Of a DNA stretch of 64,000 nucleotides, positions 1-10,961 are shown one piece after another. Made by a program: the position numbers and the translations under genes. A model generated the notes under the pieces. The model was not told the origin of the DNA and searched no databases. It worked only from the letters and a program-made list of their open reading frames with translations. This DNA is from Hawksworthiomyces lignivorus. Taxonomy: Eukaryota; Ascomycota; Sordariomycetes; Ophiostomatales; Ophiostomataceae. The stretch spans positions 806,001-870,000 of the forward strand of contig NTMA01000002.1 in assembly GCA_002917075.1 (NCBI GenBank), given 5' to 3'. Position 1 is the first letter of the stretch. Each line of letters begins with the position of its first letter.

Positions 1-1766
1 GGCGCTGCTGCTGGTGTTGATGCAGGTACTGATATGGATGATCTGCCTCCTAAGCCATGATACGGTGGGCTGCTCGACGGCGGATCTGTTCCGACACGGT
101 TCGGGCTGCGTTCGTCTTCCGAGAGGGAGAGGTTGAGAGGCACTGCAGCGCTATTTGAGCGTTGCTGGTGGTGTGGTTGGGATGGCAGCGTTTGCATTGA
201 CATTGCGGCCGCCCTGGAAGGAGCGTCATTGGACCATGCCGGTACGGGGGGCCGTGTTAGCGTTGGAGACAAGGCCACTTTCTTCGCTGGGTGTGAATTT
301 TGCTGGGGATAGGTCTGAGACCAATCGCTCGGCTGCTGCAACCGCTGTTAGCAAAGACTAGACATGTAAGGGAAAGACTTAATGAAGCAGTCTCAAACAG
401 TACCTGCATGGTGCCAAGCACATTGTATCGCTGGAAATTCTGGGCCATGTCCACACCGCTGCTATTGCTTCGGTGTTGTTGCTGTGGGTGCAAAGAACCG
501 TCAATATTTCCATTAGAGGAGATTGCGTGGCGATCAAGTTGCTGCTGGTGCTGCTGGTGCTGCTGGTGCTGCTGTTGCTGATGCTGCTGCTGTTGTTGCT
601 GCTGTTGATGCTGTTTCTTATCAACATTAGTACTGCTGCCTGTCAGAGGAACATCGCGACGGCTGACAAAATTGCGCGGGCTGCGGCCGCGCACAATGAC
701 GGGTCCAGACTGGATCTCGGCGATCTTCAGCCACTCGCCGTCGCTCCCTGTGCCACTACCCGGCTTGACGCGAGCAAGAAGATTGATCTGCACGACGTAA
801 TGCTGCTGCTGACCCTTGCGGCGACCGTTGTTTGCGGTCGCATGCTTGAATTGTAGACGCTTCCACGACACAGGAACCGAGACGCGGCCGTTGTCCAGTT
901 CTTGACCGTTTGCGAGATCGATGGGCATATTGGGTGGTGATCCAGCTGCTTTGGTTTCTTCATTTTGCTGGGCACTTCCGTTTCCGTTGCTAGCATTGTT
1001 GTTGGCGCTGTTCGCGGCTGTGCTCTTCCAGGGAATGCAGATGATCTCGGTGGGCTTGCCTTCGATGCTTTCGACGGCAGAAATGGAGGCAGCCAGCTCT
1101 AGTACCGCAACCTGCCGCCCCTGGTCAGTGACGGCGTGCGTGACCTGGCGCGGTAGTGTTATCTGGCCAGAGCACCACCAGAGATTGCGGCGGTAGCAGG
1201 TCAGCTCAAGAGGGCGGCCCGTATTCTCTGTGGAGTAGACATCCTCGGCTAGGAAGAACATGCCAAAAAGCTCAGCGCTCATGGCGGGCTCGACAAACTG
1301 GCTAGACTCGTCGACGACGGCGGCCTTGATCACAGGTGCAGAAAAGCCGAGAAGCTTGTTGTCTAGAGCGTCTTCTTGCGGCGACGCAGACTCGAGGAAG
1401 CCCTCATGGTCAGGCGGCGCTAGCTCATAAGGCCGGCCTGTCGTTGCAGCTGAATAAGGAAATGGATCCTCAAATGTCGTCGAAAAAGTTTCGAAGTCGT
1501 AAGATGGGGTAAATGGCAGCGAAGGGAGGCCATTGACGTTATCGCTTCTGTAAAATTAGAAGGGATGCGAACATAGGGAGAGCAGGAGAGAAATGTGAAC
1601 ACAAAACGCACAGAAGAGCTTCGTCAAAGGCGATGTCCTGGTCAAAGGCGTCAAGACTCAGGCCGCCTGCATTTGTTTGGTGATTCACGGTGACTCCGAG
1701 ACCTAATGCGTCGGCGCCAGAGACAGCTGCCACGGAGAGGCCCGGCATAGAATTGTATGCGGCCAT
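1..1766 (-). CDS. ron1: NDT80/PhoG-like transcription factor, RON1-type (C-terminus beyond window)
   Basis: A nuclear transcription factor of the NDT80/PhoG family. Exons read 1766-1612, 1547-404 and 344-1, with introns 1611-1548 (donor GTGCGT) and 403-345 (donor GTACTG); both junctions keep frame and the last exon stays open to the window edge, so the protein is 3'-partial (at least 547 residues). The DNA-binding domain covers roughly residues 130-345 and ends in the family signature RGRSPRNF (338-345). A glutamine/histidine tract follows (364-388), then a low-complexity Ser/Pro/Gln region. The start is the ATG at 1766 (MAAYNSMPGL). In Trichoderma reesei the NDT80-like factor RON1 controls GlcNAc catabolic genes and lies in their cluster. 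The two genes to the right here are such genes, which is why I favour RON1 over the VIB-1/XprG or FSD-1 paralogues. The family call is firm; the RON1 orthology is inferred from context. Confidence 0.88.
539..613 (-). repeat. CAG/CAA-type repeat encoding a Gln/His tract
   Basis: Trinucleotide repeat (CTG/TTG on the plus strand, interrupted by ATG) inside the NDT80-like gene, encoding about 25 residues that are almost all Gln with spaced His (residues 364-388). It lies just after the DNA-binding domain. Such tracts are often length-polymorphic; that is inference here. Confidence 0.85.
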
Positions 1767-3427
1767 TGTCGCATGGTGGACGCCGAATAGGTGGGGAACG
1801 CAGTTCGTCGCAGGAAAGTTCGGTTGGTTGTGACAAAATGGCGAAAAGAGAGGAATGAGACCGCTGGGAAGAGGCGCGGAGCTATGGGAAAAAGAAGTGT
1901 TCCCTTTTGTCCCGCCCTCTGAATTTTGGGGGTCTGTTCGGTTTGGTAGGACCTTCGGATCGCACGCTTCTTTTCCCTTTTTACCCCAGGTCCGGGGGGG
2001 GGGAAACGAAAAAGTTGGAAGCAAAACAAAATGAGCGGGGGAGAACGAAAGTCTCACTATGAAACAGAGAGGAATTTACAAGTAGCGTATGAGCAGGATG
2101 TGGTCTCTTCTCTACCTAATTTGCGGCGGCGATGAGAAGAGAAGAAGAGATGGTTTGTTTTAGGAAGAGAACGTGAGAAAAAGCCGCTGACGATATGTTG
2201 AAGAGTAGTTGAGGACAAAGGGTGCGGAGCACAGAGTCCAGAGTAGGCAATAAGCAGGCGGAGAGAGGGAGAAAGAGGAAGGGACGCAACTGCGCCTGGT
2301 TGGCTCGGTCCTAATTCAAGGCAAGAGCTAAGAGGCTGTGGAGAAGAGGGGAGAGACGTGAGGAAGGACTGGTGGCACTATCTGGTGGAGAAAGATAGGG
2401 AAAGAGGGATGGAGGGCAGGGTAAGAAGGGGGAAAGCACTATCGATGGTGCGGGTATATGGGCCATGGCCTAGGGTTTTGATAGCAAGAAGATTGGCGAC
2501 CGTTTCTTCAGTGGGCTACCACACCCTTCTCGGGAAGGAAGGAGCGAAGACCAACGCCTAAGATAAGCCGTCGCACTCCACCAAACAAAAAAAAGAATAT
2601 ACCTGCAGGAATGGCATGTGTGCGACTGCCCAGAGAAGGGGCGACTCAGATCGATCGCAAAGCTGCGCCGCACCTTCTTTTGCAGCAACACTTCCTGCCT
2701 TGCATCAGCCTTTGTGCACAGAACACGGCTTCCAGAACTTCAAGAGTAAGCTGATCTTTTTTGACATCTGATTCTAAAGTTTTCACTCCTCTCTTCCTAC
2801 CAAAAAGGTGATCGTCCCCTGTCTTTCTGCCTTCCTGCCTTTCTCTTGCTTTTCTTGTTTCTTTTGGCGTCTCTTTGGATTCGCTTGCTCTTTGCATATC
2901 TTTCCAGCTTGAGTTTCGTCTCCTTTTTTTTTCTCCCAACTGAGACGACAGCCTTTACCGCTTCAGGTCCAAGCAAGAAGAGAACAGCCTCACTGCAGCA
3001 TGTTTTCGGGCCGTCATCTATATCGACGGACTTTATCCCTCTCAAGGTTGCAGCGCTAGCTTACCAACTGACACACAAGGAGCAAATCCCTTCGGTGAGA
3101 GCGAGCAGAAACCCCCCTCAAAAAGCATGCACTGAATTTATAAAACCAATCAGATGTAGACAACCAAAGCGTAACTCATGATCAATAAGCATAAACCCAG
3201 AGCCGAGTCCTGACAGCCGCCAAACTCCAAACTAGGGCAACCAATAACATACAAAATGAACAAGAACAAAAAAGAACCAAAAGAAACGATCAGAAAATCA
3301 GAAAATCAGAATCTAAACACGATAGACTAATACTATGATGAAAGCAGTTTGTTGCTTGGGGATCATCTCACGATCCATAACACCCTTTACTTGCTAGTTT
3401 CTTCCGAGTCTACGTCATTTTGAAAAA
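1767..3427. other. Intergenic: ron1 upstream region and nag3 3' flank
   Basis: Both flanking genes lie on the minus strand, so this 1.66 kb holds the promoter and leader of the NDT80-like gene and the terminator of the GH3 gene. It contains long purine/pyrimidine-biased runs and a G run near 1995. Short open frames on both strands resemble no family I know. No further gene supported. Confidence 0.6.
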
Positions 3428-6400
3428 TCAGCTCAAGGAAAGGGCCGTAATAATACTTTGTGCCTTCGGTCTGCAGGCTAGGTCAAATGGATCCCAGATC
3501 CGACCACTGAACTGTCAGCTGAGTTCCGTAAAAACATCTTGTGAGGCGAGAGAGGAGACATTAACACTTACATTCTCTGGCGTGTTTGTGATCTCGTCAA
3601 ATGCCTGCAACACCTCGAACTGCATTGCCAGCAGTGGCTCGTAGGCCTCATCCGCCACCCAGCTCAGCACACTGCGCACCGCTCGGTGGTTTTTATTTTG
3701 TCGCACGCCCATCATGGTCAGGCCTTGGAGAACCAGGGTCGCTGCAGGTAGTGCCGTGCCTGGTACAACCACTGGAGCAACGATGCCACCGGTGGCCATG
3801 GCGGAAGACGTCTGCTCATGGATGGTGGCAGTCGCAGTGACACCAGGCAGGCTGCTACCGTTGCCATCTTCAGTGCTCAGGCTAGCTGCGCGTATAGGCT
3901 GCGGCGGCTGCAGCAAAGGCAAGTAAGCGGCCAGCGGACTACCAGGACTGCTGATGATTACCGTGCCGAGTATGGTGTCGCAGGCTTTCTCGTCGCTGCT
4001 GTCATCTTTTATCGCATCCTTGCTGTCGCCATTCTTGGTCCCACGGCCGCTGATCTTAGCCCGAACCACAGCACACGTCTTATTGTTGCTCTGAGACAAT
4101 GCAAAACGGTACAACTCGACAACGTCTGGGCCTGCGAGCGTCGCCACATGGTTCAGAACACCATCGGCAATGTCAGGTCCCTGGATAAGATCGAAGCTGA
4201 TGCCTGCATTGGCCAAGTGGCGCGTCAGGCCCTCAGGCGGTGTCCAGCGTTCTAGGTCAGGGATGACCAAGCTGGTCAGCCGTCGAGGAAACGAGACATC
4301 CCAACCTCCGCGGGCGAACCAGGAGCGCAGACTGGCCGTGCCCGTTGCAGCAGAGCCGCTGCTGCCGCCGCCGCCGCCACCTACTGCAGACACGCTTCCA
4401 TTGGGAGTGTTCCCTGTACTCCCAGCCGAGCTACTGCTGCCGTCGTCAATAACGGGAATTCCGGGGAACACGCCTGGAAAAGAGGAACCTAGTTGGATCT
4501 TGTTGATGCCAGGTTTCTGTGCGAGGAGCCGCAGTGCTCCGCGATGCAGAGACCGTCCCACAGACACGTTACGTTTGCCGGGATCGACAAAAAGTCCGCC
4601 AAGAATTCCCGTGCCATTGGTGTAGTACGTAGCACAGAACCCGTACAGCGCCTGTGTGCTGCTGTTGCGCACAACAAGGTGTGCCTCTTCAATGGCCAGA
4701 TTGCCTAGCTCAAACGACGACGCCGTAGTATTCCGTAGATGCTGCAGGTGGTGTCCGCTGGCACGCGCAATAGACTGCAGCAGCTCGTCAAGTCCGTGAC
4801 CGTCACGGTCGCGCTTGTACATCTCGACAAGCCAATTGCGGCGCGACTTGAGCACCTTTTTGCTCTTGCGCAGAGTGCCGGGGAGACTGCCGCTAGGAGC
4901 GAACTCGCCAAATAAGGCACGTACTAGCGCATTCATGGCCATCTCCGTGAAATCAAACGTACAAATGTATGTGCCGATGGTCTTGTCCATGGCGAAGTCA
5001 TAGGGGGAGCTTACAGCCACGACAATCAGCGACTTGTTTTGTCCATTAGCACGCAGCATTGAGCACATCATCGCTACATGCTTGGTAAAGCCAGCCTGGT
5101 ATAGGTTGCGGTTGGCATCGGCCGTGACAATGATGATAGTCGACGCACGATGGATCAAGTTCTCGTGGACGGGTCGCACACCATTGGCCGTATACGATGT
5201 GTGTAGGAGTTTTCCGTGCCGAGTCCGCGCGAGAGACCTGCCAAGGCCGCGGAACACGCCTTCGCCGCTCATGATTGAACTGACGTCGCGGTGCAGCCAC
5301 TTGTCGTGCATTGTGTGAGGTTTGTTTTCAAGAGTTTTCTTAGCAGTCGATGCCGGAAGCGGCTTCACCAGCGGTGTTAAAAGAAGTAGCTCTTCTCGTT
5401 GATGCATCGACCGTGATAGTGGCAGCAGCTGGTCGCGATCGCGCATTACGGTGATGGAATCGTCATACGCCTTGCGAGACAGTGCCAAGTGCGAAGGGTG
5501 GATCTTAGCCAGCAACGAGATGCCCGAGGGGTTGAGCGCCTTTGCCCAGCTGGTGCAGCAGTTCTTCAACTGTAGCACACGACGCAGCGATGTGAAGATG
5601 CGGTCGCGTGTCAGGATGCCGTTGGCGTAACCGAGCTTCAGTCCAGCGATAGCTTCCAACTGAACGTCGTAAGCCCGACACAGCATGACAATATCGCAGC
5701 CAGCCTCGACTGCCATGACCGTCCCGCCCTTTACGCCAATCTCGTGGCTCAGGGCCTCCATTTCCAGACACTCTGAGAATGCCACGCCGCGAAATCCCAG
5801 CTCGTTGCGCAGAAGATCGTCCACAACCTGGTCTGACAGGCAGGCATGGCTGACATTCATGGACGGGTTGGCAATGCCACAGCCACCAACAAACATGGCG
5901 TCTAGCTTGCCTGTAGCGATGGCATTGCGAAAGGGCACAATTGCACTTAGGCTCAGTTCTTCTAGAGTCTGCGTGATGATGGGAATATCCAGACTCGAAC
6001 CGAGAAAGTCCAGGTTGCCGTAGGACGGAAAATGCTTGCCACATGTTGCTAGGCCAGCGTCTTTGTAGCCCTTCATAGCGGCAATGTTGTATTGTGACAC
6101 CTCTTGGGGATCGTCACTTGTGGCACGAACCCCAAGTGGCTGGTAGCGAGCATTGGTTAGAACATCGAGCACAGGTCCCAGAATCATATTGACACCGCAA
6201 GCCGAAATCTCGGTTGCTGTGGCCTTAGCAATAGCATAGGCCAACTCTGGGCTTCCAGCAGCAGCTATGCCCATGGCACTGGGGAACTGGCAGATGTAGT
6301 CCTCATCAAAGAGGCTGTTAACACCGCCGTTTTCCTGATCCAGTGCGATCAGGAGCGGGTACGGATGGCCTGCATTACGGGCAATAGTCTGGAGCTCCTG

Positions 6401-6873
6401 TACCAGCTTGGCCGTCTCATGCGCAGCTGCTGTCGTGTCAGCTACTCAGAACCCATATCAATAACAATCAGGCTATGCAAGACGCACATTTCAAGTTTTT
6501 GGCCGTCAGCAGGATCGAGCCTAGGTGATGCTCTTCAATAAGATTACGGATCTGAGGTGTCACTTCTGTGCCATCCCAGCCCATAATCAGCATCTGACCG
6601 ATGGCCCTAGATAAAGAAAATGTCAGTATATCAGCCGCCAGGGAAGAGTCCGGAGAATCCATAGTCAAGGAGACTCCGAGCCTGCGGAGCTACTCGGGGT
6701 ATGCGGGAGGAGAGGAAGTTGGACTTGTTCCGGCCACAACGGGAAATGTGGACCCATGCCGATATAGAGCAAAACAGACAGACACACAAAAGAGGGAAAA
6801 GGCCAGCAAAAAAGACATACCAATCAAGATCGTCCCATAGTGGATCTAGATCGCCGTCAATTTTCTTAGACAT
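3428..6873 (-). CDS. nag3: GH3 beta-N-acetylglucosaminidase fused to GNAT-like C-terminal region
   Basis: Predicted 1037-residue enzyme releasing GlcNAc from chito-oligomers or other GlcNAc conjugates. Exons: 6873-6821, 6606-6488, 6429-3572, 3511-3428; donors GTATGT, GTGCGT, GTAAGT; all junctions keep frame. Residues about 15-340 form a GH3 N-terminal barrel (IGQMLIMGWDG; GKHFPSYG with KH at 189-190; FSECLEMEAL around 275-284). At the usual GH3 nucleophile position (Asp in S/T-D-x-L) this protein has Glu277. Residues about 610-1010 resemble a GNAT acetyltransferase fold, with a V-x-P-x-x-R-x-x-x-x-G-R-S-L stretch and a second degenerate half after an Ala/Gly/Ser linker. No signal peptide is visible, so it is probably intracellular. 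This GH3-GNAT layout is known in fungi, and T. reesei nag3 sits in the GlcNAc cluster. It is divergent from dac1 and in tandem with the NDT80-like gene. Acetyltransferase activity is not shown by sequence alone. Confidence 0.9.
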
Positions 6874-7576
6874 GGCGACGCGAGGGAGGCTCCTCCCGAA
6901 TGGGAGGGGGGTATAGAAGGTAGAGAGACAAAGAGCAGGCACTGCAGGCGCGTGCAGGTTCAGGTACGTTTCCTCGTTCGTAGCTCGACAGGGTCTTGAA
7001 GCTGCGCTGACACGTCTGCCTCGTCACAGCACGGCATCAACAGGAAACAAGCAGGTCCACGCAACCGATGAGCACGTAGTTAGCGTCTAGCAGTGAAGGA
7101 GGCTAGAGCAAATTCACAACAGCCTTCTCGCCATACGAAGCTATCCGCTAAGGTAAGCGAGCATGGCACGAACCTAACAGAAGGCTTCACGAGAGGGAAA
7201 GGGGGGAGGGGGGTTTGGTTAGAGAGCCGTCGGCATAAGTGGATCAGCGAGAAGGTATGGCAAATATTGGAAACGAAAGTAAATGAGGTGTAACGATAGA
7301 GCTTAAGAACGCCAGCGGGTCTAGTTCTCAGTCACAGCTGAGGAGAGGCCAGGGCGAGACAAATGTTGGGGGAGCCTCATAAGATGCGGACCGCAGCGGT
7401 GCAATATCGTTTGTGGTGCTGTTTAGCTGTGGTGAGATTGAGGGACGTCGAACAGAAGCGATGACCCCCAAGAGGCTAATATGAAATCGCAGTCCCTCAT
7501 TGGCGGGATAGTACCTTCTTGTTACGAAAGGAGGAATTACTTTTGCCTAGGCAGGTGTGGCCAGTGGAGAAGGAGC

Positions 7577-7585
7577 TACGGAGTA
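7577..7585. repeat. TACGGAGTA dispersed motif, copy 1
   Basis: Exact 9-mer in the nag3/dac1 intergenic region; see the finding on possible excision footprints. Confidence 0.6.
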
Positions 7586-8270
7586 CTGGTGTAAGCGTAT
7601 TACGGTTGCACGGTGCCAGGTGCATCCACTGTCTTCCAGTGCGCCCCCATTAACTACATATGGAGAGCACTCTTTTAGTGGTAAATAGCTCTATTCACAG
7701 GTATAGTACATGCACTGTGGAGGAACCGTGTGCAGACAGTGCGGCGCGTAGAGCACCAGCTATACTACCAACACAACGCCCTGTTACAGGGAGAGTCACG
7801 CGAAAGAGGAGAAGCCATTGAAAAAAAAAGTATCCGGCAACGTTACATTATCTTCTGCCACTCGACCACGCACATTATCACTTCTGTGCTCGCCTTTTCC
7901 CTTCTCTGTTTGGTACTACAGGATAACACCCAATAGTGCCGCTTTGAACGCCTTGGCTGGGCATGCTACATTCCCGATCCGTGCGATTCAACAATGCTTT
8001 TCCAAAAGATGGAAGCCAACTTTGTCTTCGCTTTCTTCGCTCTGTTGGGCTAGCGAATCTAGACCAGCCGTGGGCTCCATGTGCTTTTAGCTGCTTCCAC
8101 TGAAATGGCTGCAATGGCTTAGATGACACCTATGCCTGAAGAAGAAGAAAAAAAAAGGTGATGGTCCCGGTACGCCGGTGCCGTCCGGACACATCTCCTG
8201 TCCCATTCCAGTCTCCCTACCAAATCTTTCGCCCCAATTTAGAGTGCACTGTTGCTAAAGCACTGTGCTG

Positions 8271-8279
8271 TACTCCGTA
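8271..8279. repeat. TACTCCGTA dispersed motif, copy 2
   Basis: Exact 9-mer (reverse orientation) followed by a partial second unit (CTCCGAA) in the nag3/dac1 intergenic region. Confidence 0.6.
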
Positions 8280-8885
8280 CTCCGAACTCTGTGCGCGAGA
8301 GCGACAGCAGCCAATGGCCTGGTCAGAAACGTGCCTGGTGATAATGCTCATTCGCCGTAGGCGTGGAATTGCCCATATCAGCGGTGGCGGGCAGGGCGTG
8401 GCCCTGCGAGAGACGTCACTGACGCGCGAAATGATCGGAGTTCGTCGGCTTCTACCGGACAGAGAAACAATGACAAACTCTCACGCGTACCTCGTTTCAC
8501 TAAAACTGGATAGCGAAAAGAAGGTGATGAGTAAAAAAGGGATCGTTGCGTTCGAGTGGCCAACTGGACTAGGGCCGCATAGTGCCATGAGGAACAAAAG
8601 AGAAAGATAAAGAAAAAAAAGAGGAGAGGGAAAAAAGAGTTATATCATTTGGCTCTGTTCTCCCTCTTCTGCTGCCTTATCTTATTTTGTTTTCTTTATT
8701 TCCTATTTTGTGTTATCTCGCTGTGATACATGGAGCATCCAAACCAAAGCAACAGGACTACAACAGTCCACTATCTTCACAGCAGACGACGATTAAAAAG
8801 ATAACACGAAATAGACAAAATATCTAATATCTCATATCTCTCATCATATTCTTGTTATAAAAACAAATACACACACATAAAAAAA

Positions 8886-10394
8886 ATGCCTTCGGCCATT
8901 ATCACCTCGGAGCCGGCGTCTCCCACGGGTTTCGGCCGCCCGTCGCATGGCATCACCAAGCTGACCAACTGCCGCGTCGTCCGCGGCGACAGCCTCGTCT
9001 GGGACGACCTGTGGGTGAGCGCCGCCACGGGCAAGATCGTGCGCAGCCAGGCCGCCTTCTACGATGAGCACGCTCTACCAGACGCCGTCATCGACCTGGG
9101 CGGTCGCATCGTGGCGCCGGGTCTGATCGAGTCTCAGCTGAATGGCGCTTTTGGCTTCAATTTCTCAACGCTTTATGGCGATGAAGAGGAAGCAACTGGC
9201 GGCGAGACCCAGTACGCCAAGAACCTCGCTGCGCTCAACCGCCAGCTGGTCCAGACCGGTGTCACCTCCTATGTGCCTACGGTCACCAGCCAGACCAGTG
9301 AGCTCTACCACAAGGTGCTGCCCTATCTCGCGCCGGCGGCCAATCGCCACCAGCGCCTCGGGCTGCGGCAGCGCGCCGAGGATGGTGCCGAGTCGCTGGG
9401 CGCGCACGTCGAGGGTCCCTTCCTGAGCCCAACCAAGAACGGCGTCCACAACCCGGAGGTGTTCCGCGAAGCCACCACCTTCGCCGACGTCGAGGCCATG
9501 TACGGCGCGGCCAACCTCACCCCGCCGTCTGCAGAGAACGGAGCAGCCCACAGCAATGGCGACAGCGCCCTCGACGAGGACGGCGCCCCGCGCGTCCCCC
9601 TCGGTCCCGCCATCCGCATGATCACGGCGGCGCCCGAGCTCGGCCGCATGACCGACGTCGTGTTCCCGGAACTGCGCCGCCGCGGCATCGTCTGCTCCAT
9701 CGGCCACTCCGAGGCGACCTACGAGCAAGCGGCCGCCGCCATGGCCCACGGCGCCACCATGATCACCCACCTGTTCAACGCCATGCGGCCCCTGCACCAC
9801 CGCAACCCGGGCATCTTTGGCGTGCTGGGTGAGGTGCCCGTGCCCTCTGTCACCACCAGCAGCTCTAGCGACACGGGCGCCGCTGCGCGCCCCTTCTTCG
9901 GCGTCATCTCCGACGGCATCCACCTGCACCCCACCACCGTCAAGATCGCCTACAACGCCCACCCCGAGGGCTTCATCCTCGTCACCGACGCCATGCACAT
10001 GGTCGGCTGCCCCGACGGGCCCTACGACTGGACCAACGGAGACCGCCACATGCGCCTGGTCAAGACCGGCAAGGTCCTGCTGCTCGAGAACTCGTCCACC
10101 ATCGCCGGCTCCACCATCACCCTCATCGAGTGTGTCGAGAACTTTGTCAACTGGACCGGCGCCACCCTGCCCCAGGCCCTGGCCACCGTCACCGCCACCC
10201 CCGCCGCCATGCTGGGCCTGCAGGGCGTCAAAGGCACCCTGGAGCCCGGCGCCGACGCTGACCTCGTGGTGCTGTCGACCGAGGAGGTGACCAGCCCAGG
10301 CGGGGCCGCGCGGACAACGCACCTGCACATTGACGAGGTGTGGAAGTTTGGTGTGCGCGTCCACCAGCGCAAAGAGGCAGCAGATAAGGCATAG
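8886..10394 (+). CDS. dac1: N-acetylglucosamine-6-phosphate deacetylase
   Basis: Single-exon, 502-residue cytosolic enzyme of the amidohydrolase superfamily (NagA/DAC1). It converts GlcNAc-6-phosphate to glucosamine-6-phosphate plus acetate, the step after GlcNAc kinase. Visible family motifs, in order: APGLIESQLNGAFGFNF (the N-terminal APGLID-type segment), GAHVEGPFLSP with the metal-binding Glu, IGHSEATYEQA and THLFNAMRPLHHRNPG with two metal-ligand His, VISDGIHLHP, and LVTDAMHMVG with the catalytic Asp. Length is a little above bacterial NagA because of two inserts, one Asn/Gly/Asp-rich (near residue 220) and one Ser/Thr-rich (near 320). The ATG at 8886 follows an A-rich leader. The gene is divergent from the GH3 gene and 7 kb from the NDT80-like regulator, which fits a GlcNAc catabolic cluster. 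GC is much higher than in the flanks. Confidence 0.96.
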   Translation: MPSAIITSEPASPTGFGRPSHGITKLTNCRVVRGDSLVWDDLWVSAATGKIVRSQAAFYDEHALPDAVIDLGGRIVAPGLIESQLNGAFGFNFSTLYGDEEEATGGETQYAKNLAALNRQLVQTGVTSYVPTVTSQTSELYHKVLPYLAPAANRHQRLGLRQRAEDGAESLGAHVEGPFLSPTKNGVHNPEVFREATTFADVEAMYGAANLTPPSAENGAAHSNGDSALDEDGAPRVPLGPAIRMITAAPELGRMTDVVFPELRRRGIVCSIGHSEATYEQAAAAMAHGATMITHLFNAMRPLHHRNPGIFGVLGEVPVPSVTTSSSSDTGAAARPFFGVISDGIHLHPTTVKIAYNAHPEGFILVTDAMHMVGCPDGPYDWTNGDRHMRLVKTGKVLLLENSSTIAGSTITLIECVENFVNWTGATLPQALATVTATPAAMLGLQGVKGTLEPGADADLVVLSTEEVTSPGGAARTTHLHIDEVWKFGVRVHQRKEAADKA

Positions 10395-10961
10395 GACAGA
10401 GCGGTATCTTCTTTGTTTGGCTGCGTTTGGAAAATGGGTAATCGGGCTCCAGAGATAGACACAAATTGGCTACATCTAGAATTGAGTTGAACATAAAATA
10501 ACACAGAGGCAGTAAAGAAATTCTCCGAGGGGGCAACAAGAGGATTAGACATTTATGATTTATTGAGATAAAAACATTTGCATATAGACGGGACGATAGA
10601 ATAGGAATCAGTCGAACCTTTGGTTTGCTAAATCACGGTTGCAAAGCTGTATTTGCTTTATTTATCTTAGGTAATTTTCCTTTTAAACTACAGACAAACA
10701 AGAGATGTTTAGGGAGAAAGAAAGATTGACAAAATAAAAAACTAGAATAAAGAACAGATATAAGTGAGGTAGCGGTGACCTCTGAAAACCAGAAATATAA
10801 ACGAATGAAGTATGTAAGTTGAAAAATGAAGCTCGCTAATTTGTTTGTGCACTCGCAAAATCGCGATCAACTCCCTTTCACCTTAAGAAACTCCGTTTTC
10901 CTATTCTCACACCACAAAAGAAAGAGCCTATTCTCATTTCATCACACCATTTACCACCTCT
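10395..10961. other. Convergent 3' intergenic region
   Basis: 567 bp of AT-rich sequence between the stop codons of dac1 (plus) and the large membrane protein gene (minus). It should hold both polyadenylation regions. Nothing else seen. Confidence 0.6.

Larger units (their letters stand above)
6874..8885. promoter_or_regulatory. Divergent intergenic region shared by nag3 and dac1
   Basis: About 2 kb between the start codons of two divergently transcribed GlcNAc genes, so it must hold both promoters and is the natural place for coordinate control by the neighbouring NDT80-like factor. One TACGGAGTA motif sits at 7577-7585 and one TACTCCGTA at 8271-8279. The last 250 bp before dac1 are AT-rich. 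I saw no convincing gene inside. Confidence 0.6.

Noticed and set aside
8856..8862. TATAAAA just upstream of dac1
   Set aside because: Only about 30 bp before the ATG, too close to serve as a TATA box for a transcript with a normal leader.
6874..8885. NDT80-type MSE sites (CRCAAAW) between nag3 and dac1
   Set aside because: A CACAAAA match near 8704-8712 (minus strand) exists, but such a 7-mer is expected about once by chance in 2 kb on two strands, so it is not evidence of regulation.
9165..10364. 399-codon antisense frame over dac1
   Set aside because: Same GC-bias effect; dac1 has all catalytic motifs on the plus strand.
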